A DNA stretch of 64,000 nt from Ciceribacter ferrooxidans (GTDB taxonomy: Bacteria > Pseudomonadota > Alphaproteobacteria > Rhizobiales > Rhizobiaceae), in assembly GCF_004137355.1 (NCBI RefSeq), contig NZ_SDVB01000391.1:62001-126000 (forward strand), written 5' to 3'. A program made the translations under genes and the position numbers. Each line of letters opens with the position of its first letter. Within the stretch, counting starts at the first letter, position 1. This document shows positions 17,511-25,175 of this stretch, one piece after another. Below the pieces are notes generated by a model that was not told where the DNA came from, made no database searches, and saw only the letters and a program-made list of their open reading frames with translations.

Positions 17511-18905
17511 ATGCCGCCGGCCGATCCGACATTGCCGCAGGTAAGCCAGAACGAGCTTCAGGCGATGGCCTACACCGACCAGCTCACCGGGCTCGGTAAC
17601 CGCTATCGCCTGCGCGACAAGGTGCGGATGCTCGCGGCCGAACGTGCCGACGACCCGGCCCCCTTTACCGTCGCCCTCGTCAACCTGGACGGCTTCAAGC
17701 CGATCAACGACCTGTTCGGAACGGTGGCCGGCGACGAAATCCTCTGCCAGGCGGCCCATCGGCTGAAGGCCTGCATTCCCGACGGTGCGACCGTCACCCG
17801 GCATGACGGCGACGAGTTCGCTGTCGTGCTCCCGCTGATCTTCGAGCGGGTGGCCGCGGAGCGGGTGGGCCAGATGATAAAGGACGTGCTGTCCGCACCC
17901 TACGATCTCGGCGACCGCAACGTCCGGCTTTCGGCGTCGCTCGGCTTTGCCATCTATCCTTTCGCCGGTGCCGATTTCGAGGAACTGATGAAGAGCGCGG
18001 AAACGGCGCTCTACCGTTCCAAGCGGCGGGGCCGCGGCCAGATCACCGTCTATTCGAGCGAAATCGCCCAGGAGATGCGGCGTTCCACCCAGCTCGAACA
18101 GGCGCTGCGCAATGCGATCATTTCCGACAATGTCGACGTCCACTTCCAGCCGATCGTCAATCTCGCTGATGGCCGGGTGAAGGGCTTCGAAGCGCTTGCG
18201 CGCTGGATCGATCCCGATCTCGGCTTCGTCTCCCCTGCCGTCTTCGTGCCGCTCGCCGAAGAACGCGGCTTCATCGACATGCTCTCCGAGACGCTGCTGC
18301 GCAAGGCGGCGGAGGCGACGCTTGCCTGGCCGCGCGACCTCTTCCTCTCCTTCAACCTGTCCTCGGCGCAGCTGATGGACCCGCGCACCACCTACAATAC
18401 GCTCTCGATCCTCAACAGCGTCGGCTTCGATCCACGCCGGCTGGAGCTCGAGATCACCGAGACGGCGGTGATGACCTCCGCCGATACAGCGGCACGCATC
18501 ATCAACGAACTGCGCGAGCTCGGTATCCGCATATCGCTCGATGATTTCGGCACCGGGCAGTCGAGCCTCGGGCGGCTTCGCGATTTCACCTTCGACAAGG
18601 TGAAGATCGACCGGGCCTTCGTTTCCGCCATCATGACGGACCGCACCTCCGAACACATCATCAAGGCGATCGTCACCATGTGTGAAGGTCTGGACCTCGC
18701 GGTCGTGGCGGAGGGTATCGAGACGGTCGCCGAGGCGAAGAAGCTGCGCGATCTCGGCTGCGGCATGGGCCAGGGCTATCATTTCGGCAAGCCGATGGAT
18801 CAGGCGGCGACCCTGCGCTACCTCCACGATCACTATCATGAGTTTGCGATGCTCGACCGCGAGCGGCTCGGAGCAACGGCGCCGGGCGTCACGCCCGAGG
18901 CCTGA
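17511..18905 (+). CDS. GGDEF-EAL protein, probably a cyclic di-GMP phosphodiesterase
   Basis: A 464-residue cytoplasmic protein with no membrane helix. The GGDEF domain (about 15-180) has the altered signature DGDEF at residues 99-103, so cyclase activity is doubtful. The EAL domain (about 195-445) looks complete: EALARW, NLSSAQL, ELEITETA, DDFGTGQSSL, KIDR, EGIET and QGYHFGKP are all present, which supports hydrolysis of cyclic di-GMP to pGpG. The GGDEF part may serve as a GTP-sensing regulator. ATG 17511 follows the upstream PAS/receiver gene by 125 bp. Confidence 0.88.
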   Translation: MPPADPTLPQVSQNELQAMAYTDQLTGLGNRYRLRDKVRMLAAERADDPAPFTVALVNLDGFKPINDLFGTVAGDEILCQAAHRLKACIPDGATVTRHDGDEFAVVLPLIFERVAAERVGQMIKDVLSAPYDLGDRNVRLSASLGFAIYPFAGADFEELMKSAETALYRSKRRGRGQITVYSSEIAQEMRRSTQLEQALRNAIISDNVDVHFQPIVNLADGRVKGFEALARWIDPDLGFVSPAVFVPLAEERGFIDMLSETLLRKAAEATLAWPRDLFLSFNLSSAQLMDPRTTYNTLSILNSVGFDPRRLELEITETAVMTSADTAARIINELRELGIRISLDDFGTGQSSLGRLRDFTFDKVKIDRAFVSAIMTDRTSEHIIKAIVTMCEGLDLAVVAEGIETVAEAKKLRDLGCGMGQGYHFGKPMDQAATLRYLHDHYHEFAMLDRERLGATAPGVTPEA

Positions 18906-18927
18906 TCTCGCCTGCAGACACGACGAA

Positions 18928-18947
18928 GGGCGGCGTTGCCGCCGCCC
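18928..18947. terminator. Hairpin between convergent genes
   Basis: Perfect arms GGGCGGCG (18928-18935) and CGCCGCCC (18940-18947) around a TTGC loop, sitting between the converging GGDEF-EAL and PRC-barrel genes. No T-run is attached. The same hairpin with its CGAA flank recurs at 53253-53272. Confidence 0.5.
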
Positions 18948-18980
18948 CCTTGCGAACCAGTCACGTCACTCGTTCCGGGA

Positions 18981-19565
18981 TCAGTTGTTGTCCGTCGACG
19001 AGGTGGTGGTGCTGTCCGTCGGTGTCATCGTGCTGTCGTTCGCCGACTTCTGGTCGTCGAGGGACTGGAATTCCGGCGCCGCCTTCAGGGCTTCCGCCGT
19101 TTCCATCGTCGTCAGCTTGACGTCGTTCGAGTCAGCCTCGTGGGTGATGGTGATCTTGTCCATCGGCACGGCGACATCCTTCTCGCCGATCCCGAGGAAG
19201 CCGCCGACACCGACCACGGCAGCGACGATGCCGCCCTTTTCTTCGATGATCAGGTCGTTGATGTCACCGATGTTCTCGTTCTCGGCGTTGTAGATCGGCT
19301 GGCCGATGAACTCGTTGGCGCTGACCTGTGTGTCGGTCTGCTGGGTCAGGTATTCACCGGTCGCGCCGGTATTGGCCGCGCTGGTGTCCGGTGCCGGCAT
19401 CGTCTTGGTCGTCGGCTCGGTGGTTGCGCCCGGATCAGCCGGGGTCTGCATGCCCGGCGATGCGGGAGCGGCCGGCGTGGTCGCATCCTGCGCGAAGGCG
19501 AGAGGTGCCACTGCCGAAGAACCCAGCAGCAGAGCCGCGGCCGCAATGTTCAGGGACTTCTTCAT
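18981..19565 (-). CDS. Secreted PRC-barrel domain protein
   Basis: A 194-residue protein with a Sec signal peptide (MKKSLNIAAAALLLGSSAVA, predicted cleavage after AFA). A Thr/Pro/Ala-rich linker runs to about residue 65; a PRC-barrel domain occupies about 75-150 (FIGQPIYNAENENIGDINDL, GGFLGIGEKDVAVPMDKI); the tail is Ser/Thr/Asp-rich. PRC barrels in this periplasmic context are common in rhizobia and their role is unknown; envelope stress adaptation is a usual guess. ATG 19565 is chosen because it gives a complete signal peptide. Confidence 0.85.
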   Translation of the reverse strand: MKKSLNIAAAALLLGSSAVAPLAFAQDATTPAAPASPGMQTPADPGATTEPTTKTMPAPDTSAANTGATGEYLTQQTDTQVSANEFIGQPIYNAENENIGDINDLIIEEKGGIVAAVVGVGGFLGIGEKDVAVPMDKITITHEADSNDVKLTTMETAEALKAAPEFQSLDDQKSANDSTMTPTDSTTTSSTDNN

Positions 19566-19702
19566 GTCGAACCTACCTTTCTCACTCGTTGGACTGTGAC
19601 GCGGTCCCAGTCTTGGCGCCGCGCCGGTTCGAGTGAAAAATGCATAGGGGAAACAATCGTTCCCGAAAAAGGCGGCAGGATTTCTTTTGCCTGCCAGGGA
19701 AC

Positions 19703-19732
19703 AAAAGGCGCCCGCGAGAGTGTGCGGGCGCC
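19703..19732 (-). terminator. Intrinsic terminator of the SMP-30 gene
   Basis: On the minus strand, GGCGCCCGC and GCGGGCGCC arms (19707-19715 and 19724-19732) form a 9-bp stem with an 8-nt loop, followed by TTTTGT. It lies 12 bp past the SMP-30 stop. Confidence 0.75.
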
Positions 19733-19744
19733 CTGTCAGTACGC

Positions 19745-20632
19745 TCAGAGACGGAAGAGCGGCTCCTGGCGCCCGGCGACCGTGACGCCCAGATCGAAGG
19801 TCGTCCCGGAGAGCGGATCCTCGGCGCGGCCGGCTGCATCCAGTCCCTCGTGGCAGGAGGTGACGAGCAGGCGATCTGCCGCCTTCCCGAAGAAGGCGGG
19901 GCAGGTGACGCGGCGGGTCGGCATTTCGTAACGCGCGAGATGCGTGCCGTCCGGGGCGTAGCGATCGACGCAGGCACCGTCCCAGCGGGCGTTCCATATC
20001 GTGCCCTCGGCATCGCAGACCGATCCGTCGAAGACACCCCGCATCGACGTGCCGTCGACCAGCACGCTCGCAGGTCCGACCGGCAGGCCGGTTGCCGGGT
20101 CGAGTGGGATATGCATCAGGTGGTTCACCTTCGAATCGGTGTAGTAGCCGATCGCTCCGTCCGGAGAGAAGCAGATGGCGTTCGGTATGCCGATCCTGTC
20201 GATGATCCGCGTCACCGTCGTGCCGGCGACGTGATAGATCGCCCCGGCCTCCGGTTCGGCCTTCTTGCTCATCGTGCCGATCCACAGCGCGCCGGAGGGA
20301 TGCACGCGACCGTCGTTGGAGCGGTTTCCGGGTTTTTCCGGCTCCAGTTCCGCGTGGCGCGTCAGCGTACCCGTGGCGACGTCACGAAGAAAGAGCCCTT
20401 GGTCGGACGCGATCAGTTGCCGCTTGTCGTCGATGAGCGCCAGCACGCTGCCCATGAAGGGAAGTGCGTGGGAGCGGCGTTCGCCGGTCTCCGGGTCGTA
20501 TTCCCAGAGCCGCTTGCCCAAAATGTCAAACCACCATGCGCGCCCGTGCAGGAAGTCCCAGACGGGACCTTCGCCCAGCTCGTGGCACTCGTCGCAGAGG
20601 ACTTTGCCCTGGAAAGGATGGGTCTCGGTCAC
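19745..20632 (-). CDS. SMP-30/gluconolactonase/LRE family sugar lactonase
   Basis: A 295-residue six-bladed beta-propeller lactonase. Recognisable are the metal-binding Glu near the N-terminus (ELGEGPVWD), NDGRVHPSGALWIGTM, the Asn of PNAICFSPDG, and FDGSVCDAEGTIWNARWDG. Members hydrolyse aldonolactones such as those of arabinose, galactose or xylose oxidation. GTG 20632 is preceded by GGAGGAAC and puts the conserved Glu at the right distance; upstream ATGs at 20662 and 20686 lack such a site. It is divergent from the LuxR-type gene and has no adjacent sugar dehydrogenase or transporter. Confidence 0.85.
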   Translation of the reverse strand: MTETHPFQGKVLCDECHELGEGPVWDFLHGRAWWFDILGKRLWEYDPETGERRSHALPFMGSVLALIDDKRQLIASDQGLFLRDVATGTLTRHAELEPEKPGNRSNDGRVHPSGALWIGTMSKKAEPEAGAIYHVAGTTVTRIIDRIGIPNAICFSPDGAIGYYTDSKVNHLMHIPLDPATGLPVGPASVLVDGTSMRGVFDGSVCDAEGTIWNARWDGACVDRYAPDGTHLARYEMPTRRVTCPAFFGKAADRLLVTSCHEGLDAAGRAEDPLSGTTFDLGVTVAGRQEPLFRL

Positions 20633-21048
20633 GTTGCTGTTCCTCCGTGGTTGCCGTTGCATGATCGCCTGGACTGCATGCGGCATTTGTTGGTTTCTAA
20701 AACGGTTTGCTACAAAAATTGGTCACCGCGCTGGACGGGCGATGCCTTCTGCGCTTATTGTGCACGCGGGGGACAGTCAATCGACATCGCAGTGCCCGCC
20801 GCGGGAACTCTTCCGCCATCCGCCAAATCGTAGTCGTTCAATCTGCATGGCTTTAGAAGGGGTGTAAGGCTGGCCGCGGGGGTAGACGCGTTTCCCGAGG
20901 TGAATTCTTGATATGCGTCAATATGTTCGGCACTGGGGTGCAGAACCTGGAGTTTCGTGGGGGAGCTCTGAACTCGGATCTTGCCGCGTTGTGGGGGTGA
21001 GGATCGGCTTCCGGCCGAGTCCTCCTGTTTCGTGCTCGAAGAAAACAA
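20633..21048. other. Divergent intergenic region between SMP-30 and luxR-type genes
   Basis: A 416-bp gap. It must contain the promoters of both genes. I see no convincing lux box (20-bp palindrome), no tRNA and no well-supported small gene; the short open frames have no ribosome-binding site. Confidence 0.5.
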
Positions 21049-21792
21049 ATGATGACGACATTGGAATCCGTTGCGAGAGCGGAAAGGGTTGCCGGCTTTG
21101 TCAGTGAGCTGACGGGCTTCAAGGCTCAGTTCGATCTCTTCCGTTTCATGCGGCGCCTCACCGAGAGCTACGGTGCGCGGGCCTTCATGGTCATGAACAT
21201 GCCCGCGGCGACATCGCTCGATATCGCCAACAACTCCATCATCACCAACTGGCCCGCCGATCTGATCAGCGAATACGACCAGGTCCCGCTTCTCGCGACG
21301 AGCCCGATCATGCGGCGGCTGCGCAGTTCGTCGGCTCCCTTTTCTTTCGACATCGATAGCATCGTGCGCGAACGTGATGCCCGCACGACCGGCGTGGCGA
21401 AATCGCTCTTCGAGCGCTTCCGGATGATCCGCGGTGCCTATTTCCCGGTGCACGACGCGAACGGCGCTCGCGGGGCCATTTCCTTTCTGGGCGACCGGGC
21501 GCCGTTTTCTTTTCTGGAGATGATGGAGCTCACCTATCTCTCCGTCCACGTGTTCAACCGGCTGGCCGAAATTCGCGATCTCGACAATCGGACGACGGGG
21601 ACATTGACCGACCGCGAGATCGACTGCCTGAACTGGACGGCGGCCGGAAAGACCAGCGTCGAGATCGCCGAAATCCTCAATCTCTCCGAGCACACGATCA
21701 ACCATTACCTGAACCGGGCGACGAAGAAGCTCGACACCGTGAACCGCACGCAGGCTGTCGCCCGGGCGCTCCGGCTCGGCCTGATCAAGTAG
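21049..21792 (+). CDS. Orphan LuxR-family transcriptional regulator
   Basis: A 247-residue protein with an autoinducer-binding-like N-terminal domain (about 20-165) and a C-terminal LuxR/GerE HTH (about 180-245: LTDREIDCLNWTAAGKTSVE, then NLSEHTINHYLNRATKKLD). In the ligand domain a Trp and Tyr equivalent to the AHL-binding residues can be placed (NWPADLISEYD), but the Asp of the usual Asp-Pro appears replaced (TSP), so AHL binding is uncertain. No luxI-type gene is in the window, so it is an orphan here. Two adjacent ATGs (21049, 21052) could start it. Confidence 0.83.
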   Translation: MMTTLESVARAERVAGFVSELTGFKAQFDLFRFMRRLTESYGARAFMVMNMPAATSLDIANNSIITNWPADLISEYDQVPLLATSPIMRRLRSSSAPFSFDIDSIVRERDARTTGVAKSLFERFRMIRGAYFPVHDANGARGAISFLGDRAPFSFLEMMELTYLSVHVFNRLAEIRDLDNRTTGTLTDREIDCLNWTAAGKTSVEIAEILNLSEHTINHYLNRATKKLDTVNRTQAVARALRLGLIK

Positions 21793-22218
21793 CCGCATGT
21801 CGCCGCCGGTGCCGGTAAATTGTGCAGAGCACAATCGCCTGGTCAAAAATTTGGGCGCTGCACACTGAGCACTGGCGCCCGCTTTGGCCGATAATGCCTG
21901 AATACCCGCGATTCCGGCCCTCTGAGCAAGCTGGCACGCCGTATGCATCGAAGCAGCAGGTCCAGAGGGGACTGAACGAGACGCCCGGCAAGAGGCGTCT
22001 TTGAAAAGCGGAAGCCGCCGGTTCGTGGAAGCAGCGCCGAGGAAGAGCGCGCCGATCGATCCGGCGGCTTTCCCGTTTCCGGATGTCGGAGATGCCGCGG
22101 TGGGATGTTCGCGACCCGCGTCGCTCCGTCGCGGTTTCACTTGTTTCGCGCAGTTTACGGTTGGCGTCCGGCTGCCGCTCGACTATCTACGCTTCAGGCA
22201 AGTTAAAGCGAGGCAGGC
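21793..22218. other. Intergenic region upstream of mrp
   Basis: A 426-bp gap between same-strand genes. It contains a hairpin with arms AGACGCC (21979-21985) and GGCGTCT (21994-22000) and a possible promoter for mrp at 22161-22188. Short open frames in it (for example 22001-22258, overlapping the mrp start) have no family resemblance and are not called. Confidence 0.5.
22161..22188 (+). promoter_or_regulatory. Candidate promoter of mrp
   Basis: TTGGCG (22161-22166) and CTATCT (22183-22188) with 16 bp between them resemble alphaproteobacterial housekeeping promoters. Transcription would start about 25 bases before the mrp ATG. Confidence 0.35.
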
Positions 22219-23358
22219 ATGGCTGGGTTCACGCGCGAACAGGTTCTTGAAACGCTGAAATCGGTCCGCGGACCGGGTTTCGATCGCAACATCGTCGATC
22301 TCGGCATGGTGTCGGACGTCTTCATTTCCGACGGGAAGGTCTACTTCTCGATCACGGTTCCGGCGGACCGCGCCCAGGAGCTCGAGCCGTTGCGCCTCGC
22401 CGCCGAGAGAGCCGTCAAGGCGATGCCGGGTGTCAAGGGCGCGCTGGTCAGCCTCACGGCCGAGCGCAAGGCCGGATCTGCTCCTTCGGCGCCCCCGCAA
22501 GGTGCGGGCCATGCCCATCATGCCCCCGGCCAGCCCCAGCCGCAGCGTCCCGCCAAGGCCGGCATTCCCGGCATCAAGGCGATCGTCGCGGTCGCCTCCG
22601 GCAAGGGCGGTGTCGGCAAGTCGACGACCGCCGTCAATCTCGCGCTCGCACTCAAGGCGAACGGCCTTTCCGTCGGCATTCTCGACGCCGACGTCTACGG
22701 CCCGTCGATGCCGCGACTGCTCGGCATTACGGGCAAGCCGAAGCAGATCGACGGACGGACGATCGTGCCGATGGAGAATTACGGCCTCAAGGCGATGTCG
22801 ATGGGCTTTCTCGTCGACGAAGGAACGGCGATGATCTGGCGCGGTCCGATGGTCCAGTCGGCGCTGATGCAGATGCTGCGCGAAGTCGCCTGGGGCGATC
22901 TCGACGTCCTCGTCGTCGACATGCCGCCCGGCACCGGCGACGCCCAGCTGACCATGGCCCAGCAGGTGCCGCTCTCGGGCGCCGTGATCGTCTCGACGCC
23001 GCAGGACCTCGCGCTCATCGATGCCCGCAAGGGTCTCAACATGTTCAACAAGGTCGAGGTGCCGGTCCTCGGGATCGTCGAGAACATGAGCTATTTCATC
23101 GCGCCCGATACCGGCGCCCGCTACGATATCTTCGGACACGGCGGTGCGAAGGCTGAGGCGGAAAAGATCGGCGTGCCGTTCCTCGGCGAAGTGCCGCTCA
23201 CCATCGAAATTCGCGAGACCTCGGATGCCGGTACGCCGGTCGTCGTATCCCACCCCGACGGGCCGCAGGCGAAGGTCTATCGTGATATCGCCGAGAAGGT
23301 CTGGCAGCAGGTCGGCATGCGCGCCGGGCGACAGGCACCGTCGATCGTCTTCGAATAG
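22219..23358 (+). CDS. mrp: Mrp/NBP35 family iron-sulfur carrier P-loop ATPase
   Basis: A 379-residue protein. An N-terminal MIP18/DUF59 domain (about 1-85) and a Pro/His/Gln linker (about 90-112) precede the deviant Walker A GKGGVGKST (128-136), the VDMPPGTGD motif and the NMSYF segment. Mrp proteins deliver Fe-S clusters to apo-proteins. The CxxC normally following NMSYF is here A295-P-D-T298, so the usual bridging cluster ligands are missing, which raises the question of how it binds a cluster. It converges with the Hsp20 gene across a strong hairpin. Confidence 0.9.
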   Translation: MAGFTREQVLETLKSVRGPGFDRNIVDLGMVSDVFISDGKVYFSITVPADRAQELEPLRLAAERAVKAMPGVKGALVSLTAERKAGSAPSAPPQGAGHAHHAPGQPQPQRPAKAGIPGIKAIVAVASGKGGVGKSTTAVNLALALKANGLSVGILDADVYGPSMPRLLGITGKPKQIDGRTIVPMENYGLKAMSMGFLVDEGTAMIWRGPMVQSALMQMLREVAWGDLDVLVVDMPPGTGDAQLTMAQQVPLSGAVIVSTPQDLALIDARKGLNMFNKVEVPVLGIVENMSYFIAPDTGARYDIFGHGGAKAEAEKIGVPFLGEVPLTIEIRETSDAGTPVVVSHPDGPQAKVYRDIAEKVWQQVGMRAGRQAPSIVFE

Positions 23359-23396
23359 CAAACCGCACAGGCTCCGGTGCGCGCGTCAGCCGAAGG

Positions 23397-23431
23397 CTGC
23401 CGCCGCCCCGGGGGAGAAGGGGTGGCGGCAG
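23397..23431. terminator. Bidirectional hairpin between mrp and hsp20
   Basis: A 13-bp stem: CTGCCGCCGCCCC (23397-23409) pairs with GGGGTGGCGGCAG (23419-23431) with one G-T pair and a 9-nt loop. It lies between converging genes; there is no T-run. Confidence 0.55.
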
Positions 23432-23446
23432 GGTGCCAAGACCGCG

Positions 23447-23920
23447 TTACTTCTCGATTGCGATCTTGCGCTCCTTGGGAGCCGAGCCGGGCTTTTTCGG
23501 CATGGTGACGGTCAGGACGCCCTTGTCGAATTTCGCGGTGACCGCCGCCTCGTCCACGCTGGCGGGCAGGCTCATCGAACGCTGGAAGCTGCCGTAGCGC
23601 CGTTCGACCAGACGGTAGTTGTCCTTCTCGTCCTTCTTTTCGAACTTCTTTTCACCCTTGAGCGTCAGGACGCCGTTCTGGATGGAGACGTCGACATCGC
23701 TCTCGGAGATGCCCGGCAGCTCCGCCGTGAGCGTGATCGCCGTGTCGTTCTCCGCAACGTCGATCGATGGCGCCATGAAGCCTTCGGTCTTGTCGGCTCC
23801 CTTGAGGAGCCCTCCGCGACCGAAGAAGCCGTCGAACACCTTGTCCATTTCCTTGCGGAATTCGGCGAAGGGATTGTCCGACCAGAGACTTGGAAGAGAA
23901 CCAGAAGACTTGTCGTTCAT
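23447..23920 (-). CDS. Small heat shock protein, Hsp20 family
   Basis: A 157-residue alpha-crystallin-type holdase chaperone. The N-terminal region (FAEFRKEMDKVFDGFFGR) is followed by the alpha-crystallin domain (about 50-145: PSIDVAENDTAITLTAELPG, YGSFQRSMSLPASVDE, FDKGVLTVTMPK). GGAGG lies 7 bases before the ATG at 23920. Upstream is a FixK/FNR-type box at 23983-23996 spaced correctly from a candidate -10, suggesting induction under low oxygen rather than, or as well as, by heat. No ROSE-type thermometer was recognised. Confidence 0.9.
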   Translation of the reverse strand: MNDKSSGSLPSLWSDNPFAEFRKEMDKVFDGFFGRGGLLKGADKTEGFMAPSIDVAENDTAITLTAELPGISESDVDVSIQNGVLTLKGEKKFEKKDEKDNYRLVERRYGSFQRSMSLPASVDEAAVTAKFDKGVLTVTMPKKPGSAPKERKIAIEK

Positions 23921-23953
23921 TGCATCCTCCTTTGGGCTTTTCGTCCACGGAAA

Positions 23954-23996
23954 GAATACTACGGATCGTGCTTCAGCGATCCTTGATTTAGGTCAA
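23954..23996 (-). promoter_or_regulatory. FixK/FnrN-type box and -10 element upstream of hsp20
   Basis: On the minus strand TTGACCTAAATCAA (23996 to 23983) matches the FNR/FixK consensus TTGAY-N4-RTCAA. A -10-like TATTCT occupies 23959 to 23954, placing the predicted start near 23947, about 42 bases from the centre of the box, the spacing of class II activation. The hsp20 ATG is 70 bases from the box centre. Confidence 0.6.
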
Positions 23997-24181
23997 GCTT
24001 GAATAATGGCGCAGGTATCGGGTGGACAAGGCCTGCCGCTCCAACATTTCAAACGCCGTTCGGCGGACACCTTTTCCACAGCGCGGCGGGACAGAAATAT
24101 GGCTCTTGCCATCCATGGGGCAGTTGTGATTGTCTCCGCCGTCGGAGCGGCCGGGCCCTCCGGAGCTGAAAGGCGTCTCGA

Positions 24182-25159
24182 TTGATCAGAGCGTGCCGCA
24201 ACCGCGGAGATGCGGAAATTATCCTGCCGGGCGAGCCCCCGCAGAGTCTCGACCCCGATATTCTCTGGCTCGACCTGGTCAATCCCGACCGCGAGGAGGA
24301 GTTGCTGGTCGAGGGACTGCTCGGCATTCCGTTGCCGACGCGGGACGAGCTGAAGGACATCGAACCGTCCAGCCGACTCTACGTGGAGGAAGGCGGCGTT
24401 TATATGACGGCGTCACTGGTGTGGAAGGTCGAAACGGGCCTCCCGGAACTGACGGACGTAGCCTTCATCCTGACCGGCAACCGGTTGGTGACGATCCGCT
24501 ACGCCGAGCCCAAGTCCTTTGCGCTATTCACCGCCGCCCTGCATCGCGCGGGGGTCAATTATCGCACCGGTGCCGAACTCATGGCGCGTCTCCTGGAGAC
24601 GGTCGCCGACCGGACGGCCGAAATCCTCGAAGTCACCGTGGCCCGCATCGACGCCCTTGCGGCAGACGTCTTCGTCGACCAGAAGACCGCGAAACGTCGG
24701 CCACCTCGCTACCTCGAGGACAAGCTGATCGACATCGCCGGCCACCAGCGCCTGGTCAGCAAGACCCGCGACAGCCTCGTCTCTCTTTCGCGCCTCGTCT
24801 CGTTCTTCCGGGCGCTTCCCCTGATCCGTCACGATCAGGAGGCGGGCGAACTCCTGCGGATCGTCAGCCGTGACGTCCAGTCACTGTCCGAGCACGCGGC
24901 GTTCGTGTCGGGCAACATCACCTTCATGCTCGATGCCTCGCTCGGGCTCATCAATGTCGAACAGAATGCCATCATCAAGATATTCTCGATCGCCTCGGTC
25001 GTCTTCCTCCCGCCGACCCTTGTCGCATCCGTGTACGGTATGAACTTTCAGTTCATGCCGGAATTGAACTGGAACTACGGCTATGCCCTCGCACTTCTGC
25101 TGATGCTGTTGTCCGCAGTCATTCCGTTCCTGTTTTTCCGTTGGAAAGGCTGGCTCTGA
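24182..25159 (+). CDS. corA: CorA-family divalent cation transporter
   Basis: A 325-residue protein with a soluble alpha/beta N-terminal domain, a long stalk helix (about 190-265) and two C-terminal membrane helices ([39 protein letters not shown]). The pore signature YGMNF follows the first helix, and MPEL occupies the periplasmic loop. It imports Mg2+ (or exports Zn2+ in the ZntB branch). The start is TTG 24182 with AAAGG upstream. kup follows 16 bp after its stop and is probably cotranscribed. Confidence 0.87.
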   Translation: MIRACRNRGDAEIILPGEPPQSLDPDILWLDLVNPDREEELLVEGLLGIPLPTRDELKDIEPSSRLYVEEGGVYMTASLVWKVETGLPELTDVAFILTGNRLVTIRYAEPKSFALFTAALHRAGVNYRTGAELMARLLETVADRTAEILEVTVARIDALAADVFVDQKTAKRRPPRYLEDKLIDIAGHQRLVSKTRDSLVSLSRLVSFFRALPLIRHDQEAGELLRIVSRDVQSLSEHAAFVSGNITFMLDASLGLINVEQNAIIKIFSIASVVFLPPTLVASVYGMNFQFMPELNWNYGYALALLLMLLSAVIPFLFFRWKGWL

Positions 25160-25175
25160 GGAGCCTGTGTCACTC

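Noticed and set aside
22001-22258. Possible 85-residue gene in the gap before mrp
   Set aside because: It overlaps the start of mrp, has no family resemblance and no good ribosome-binding site.
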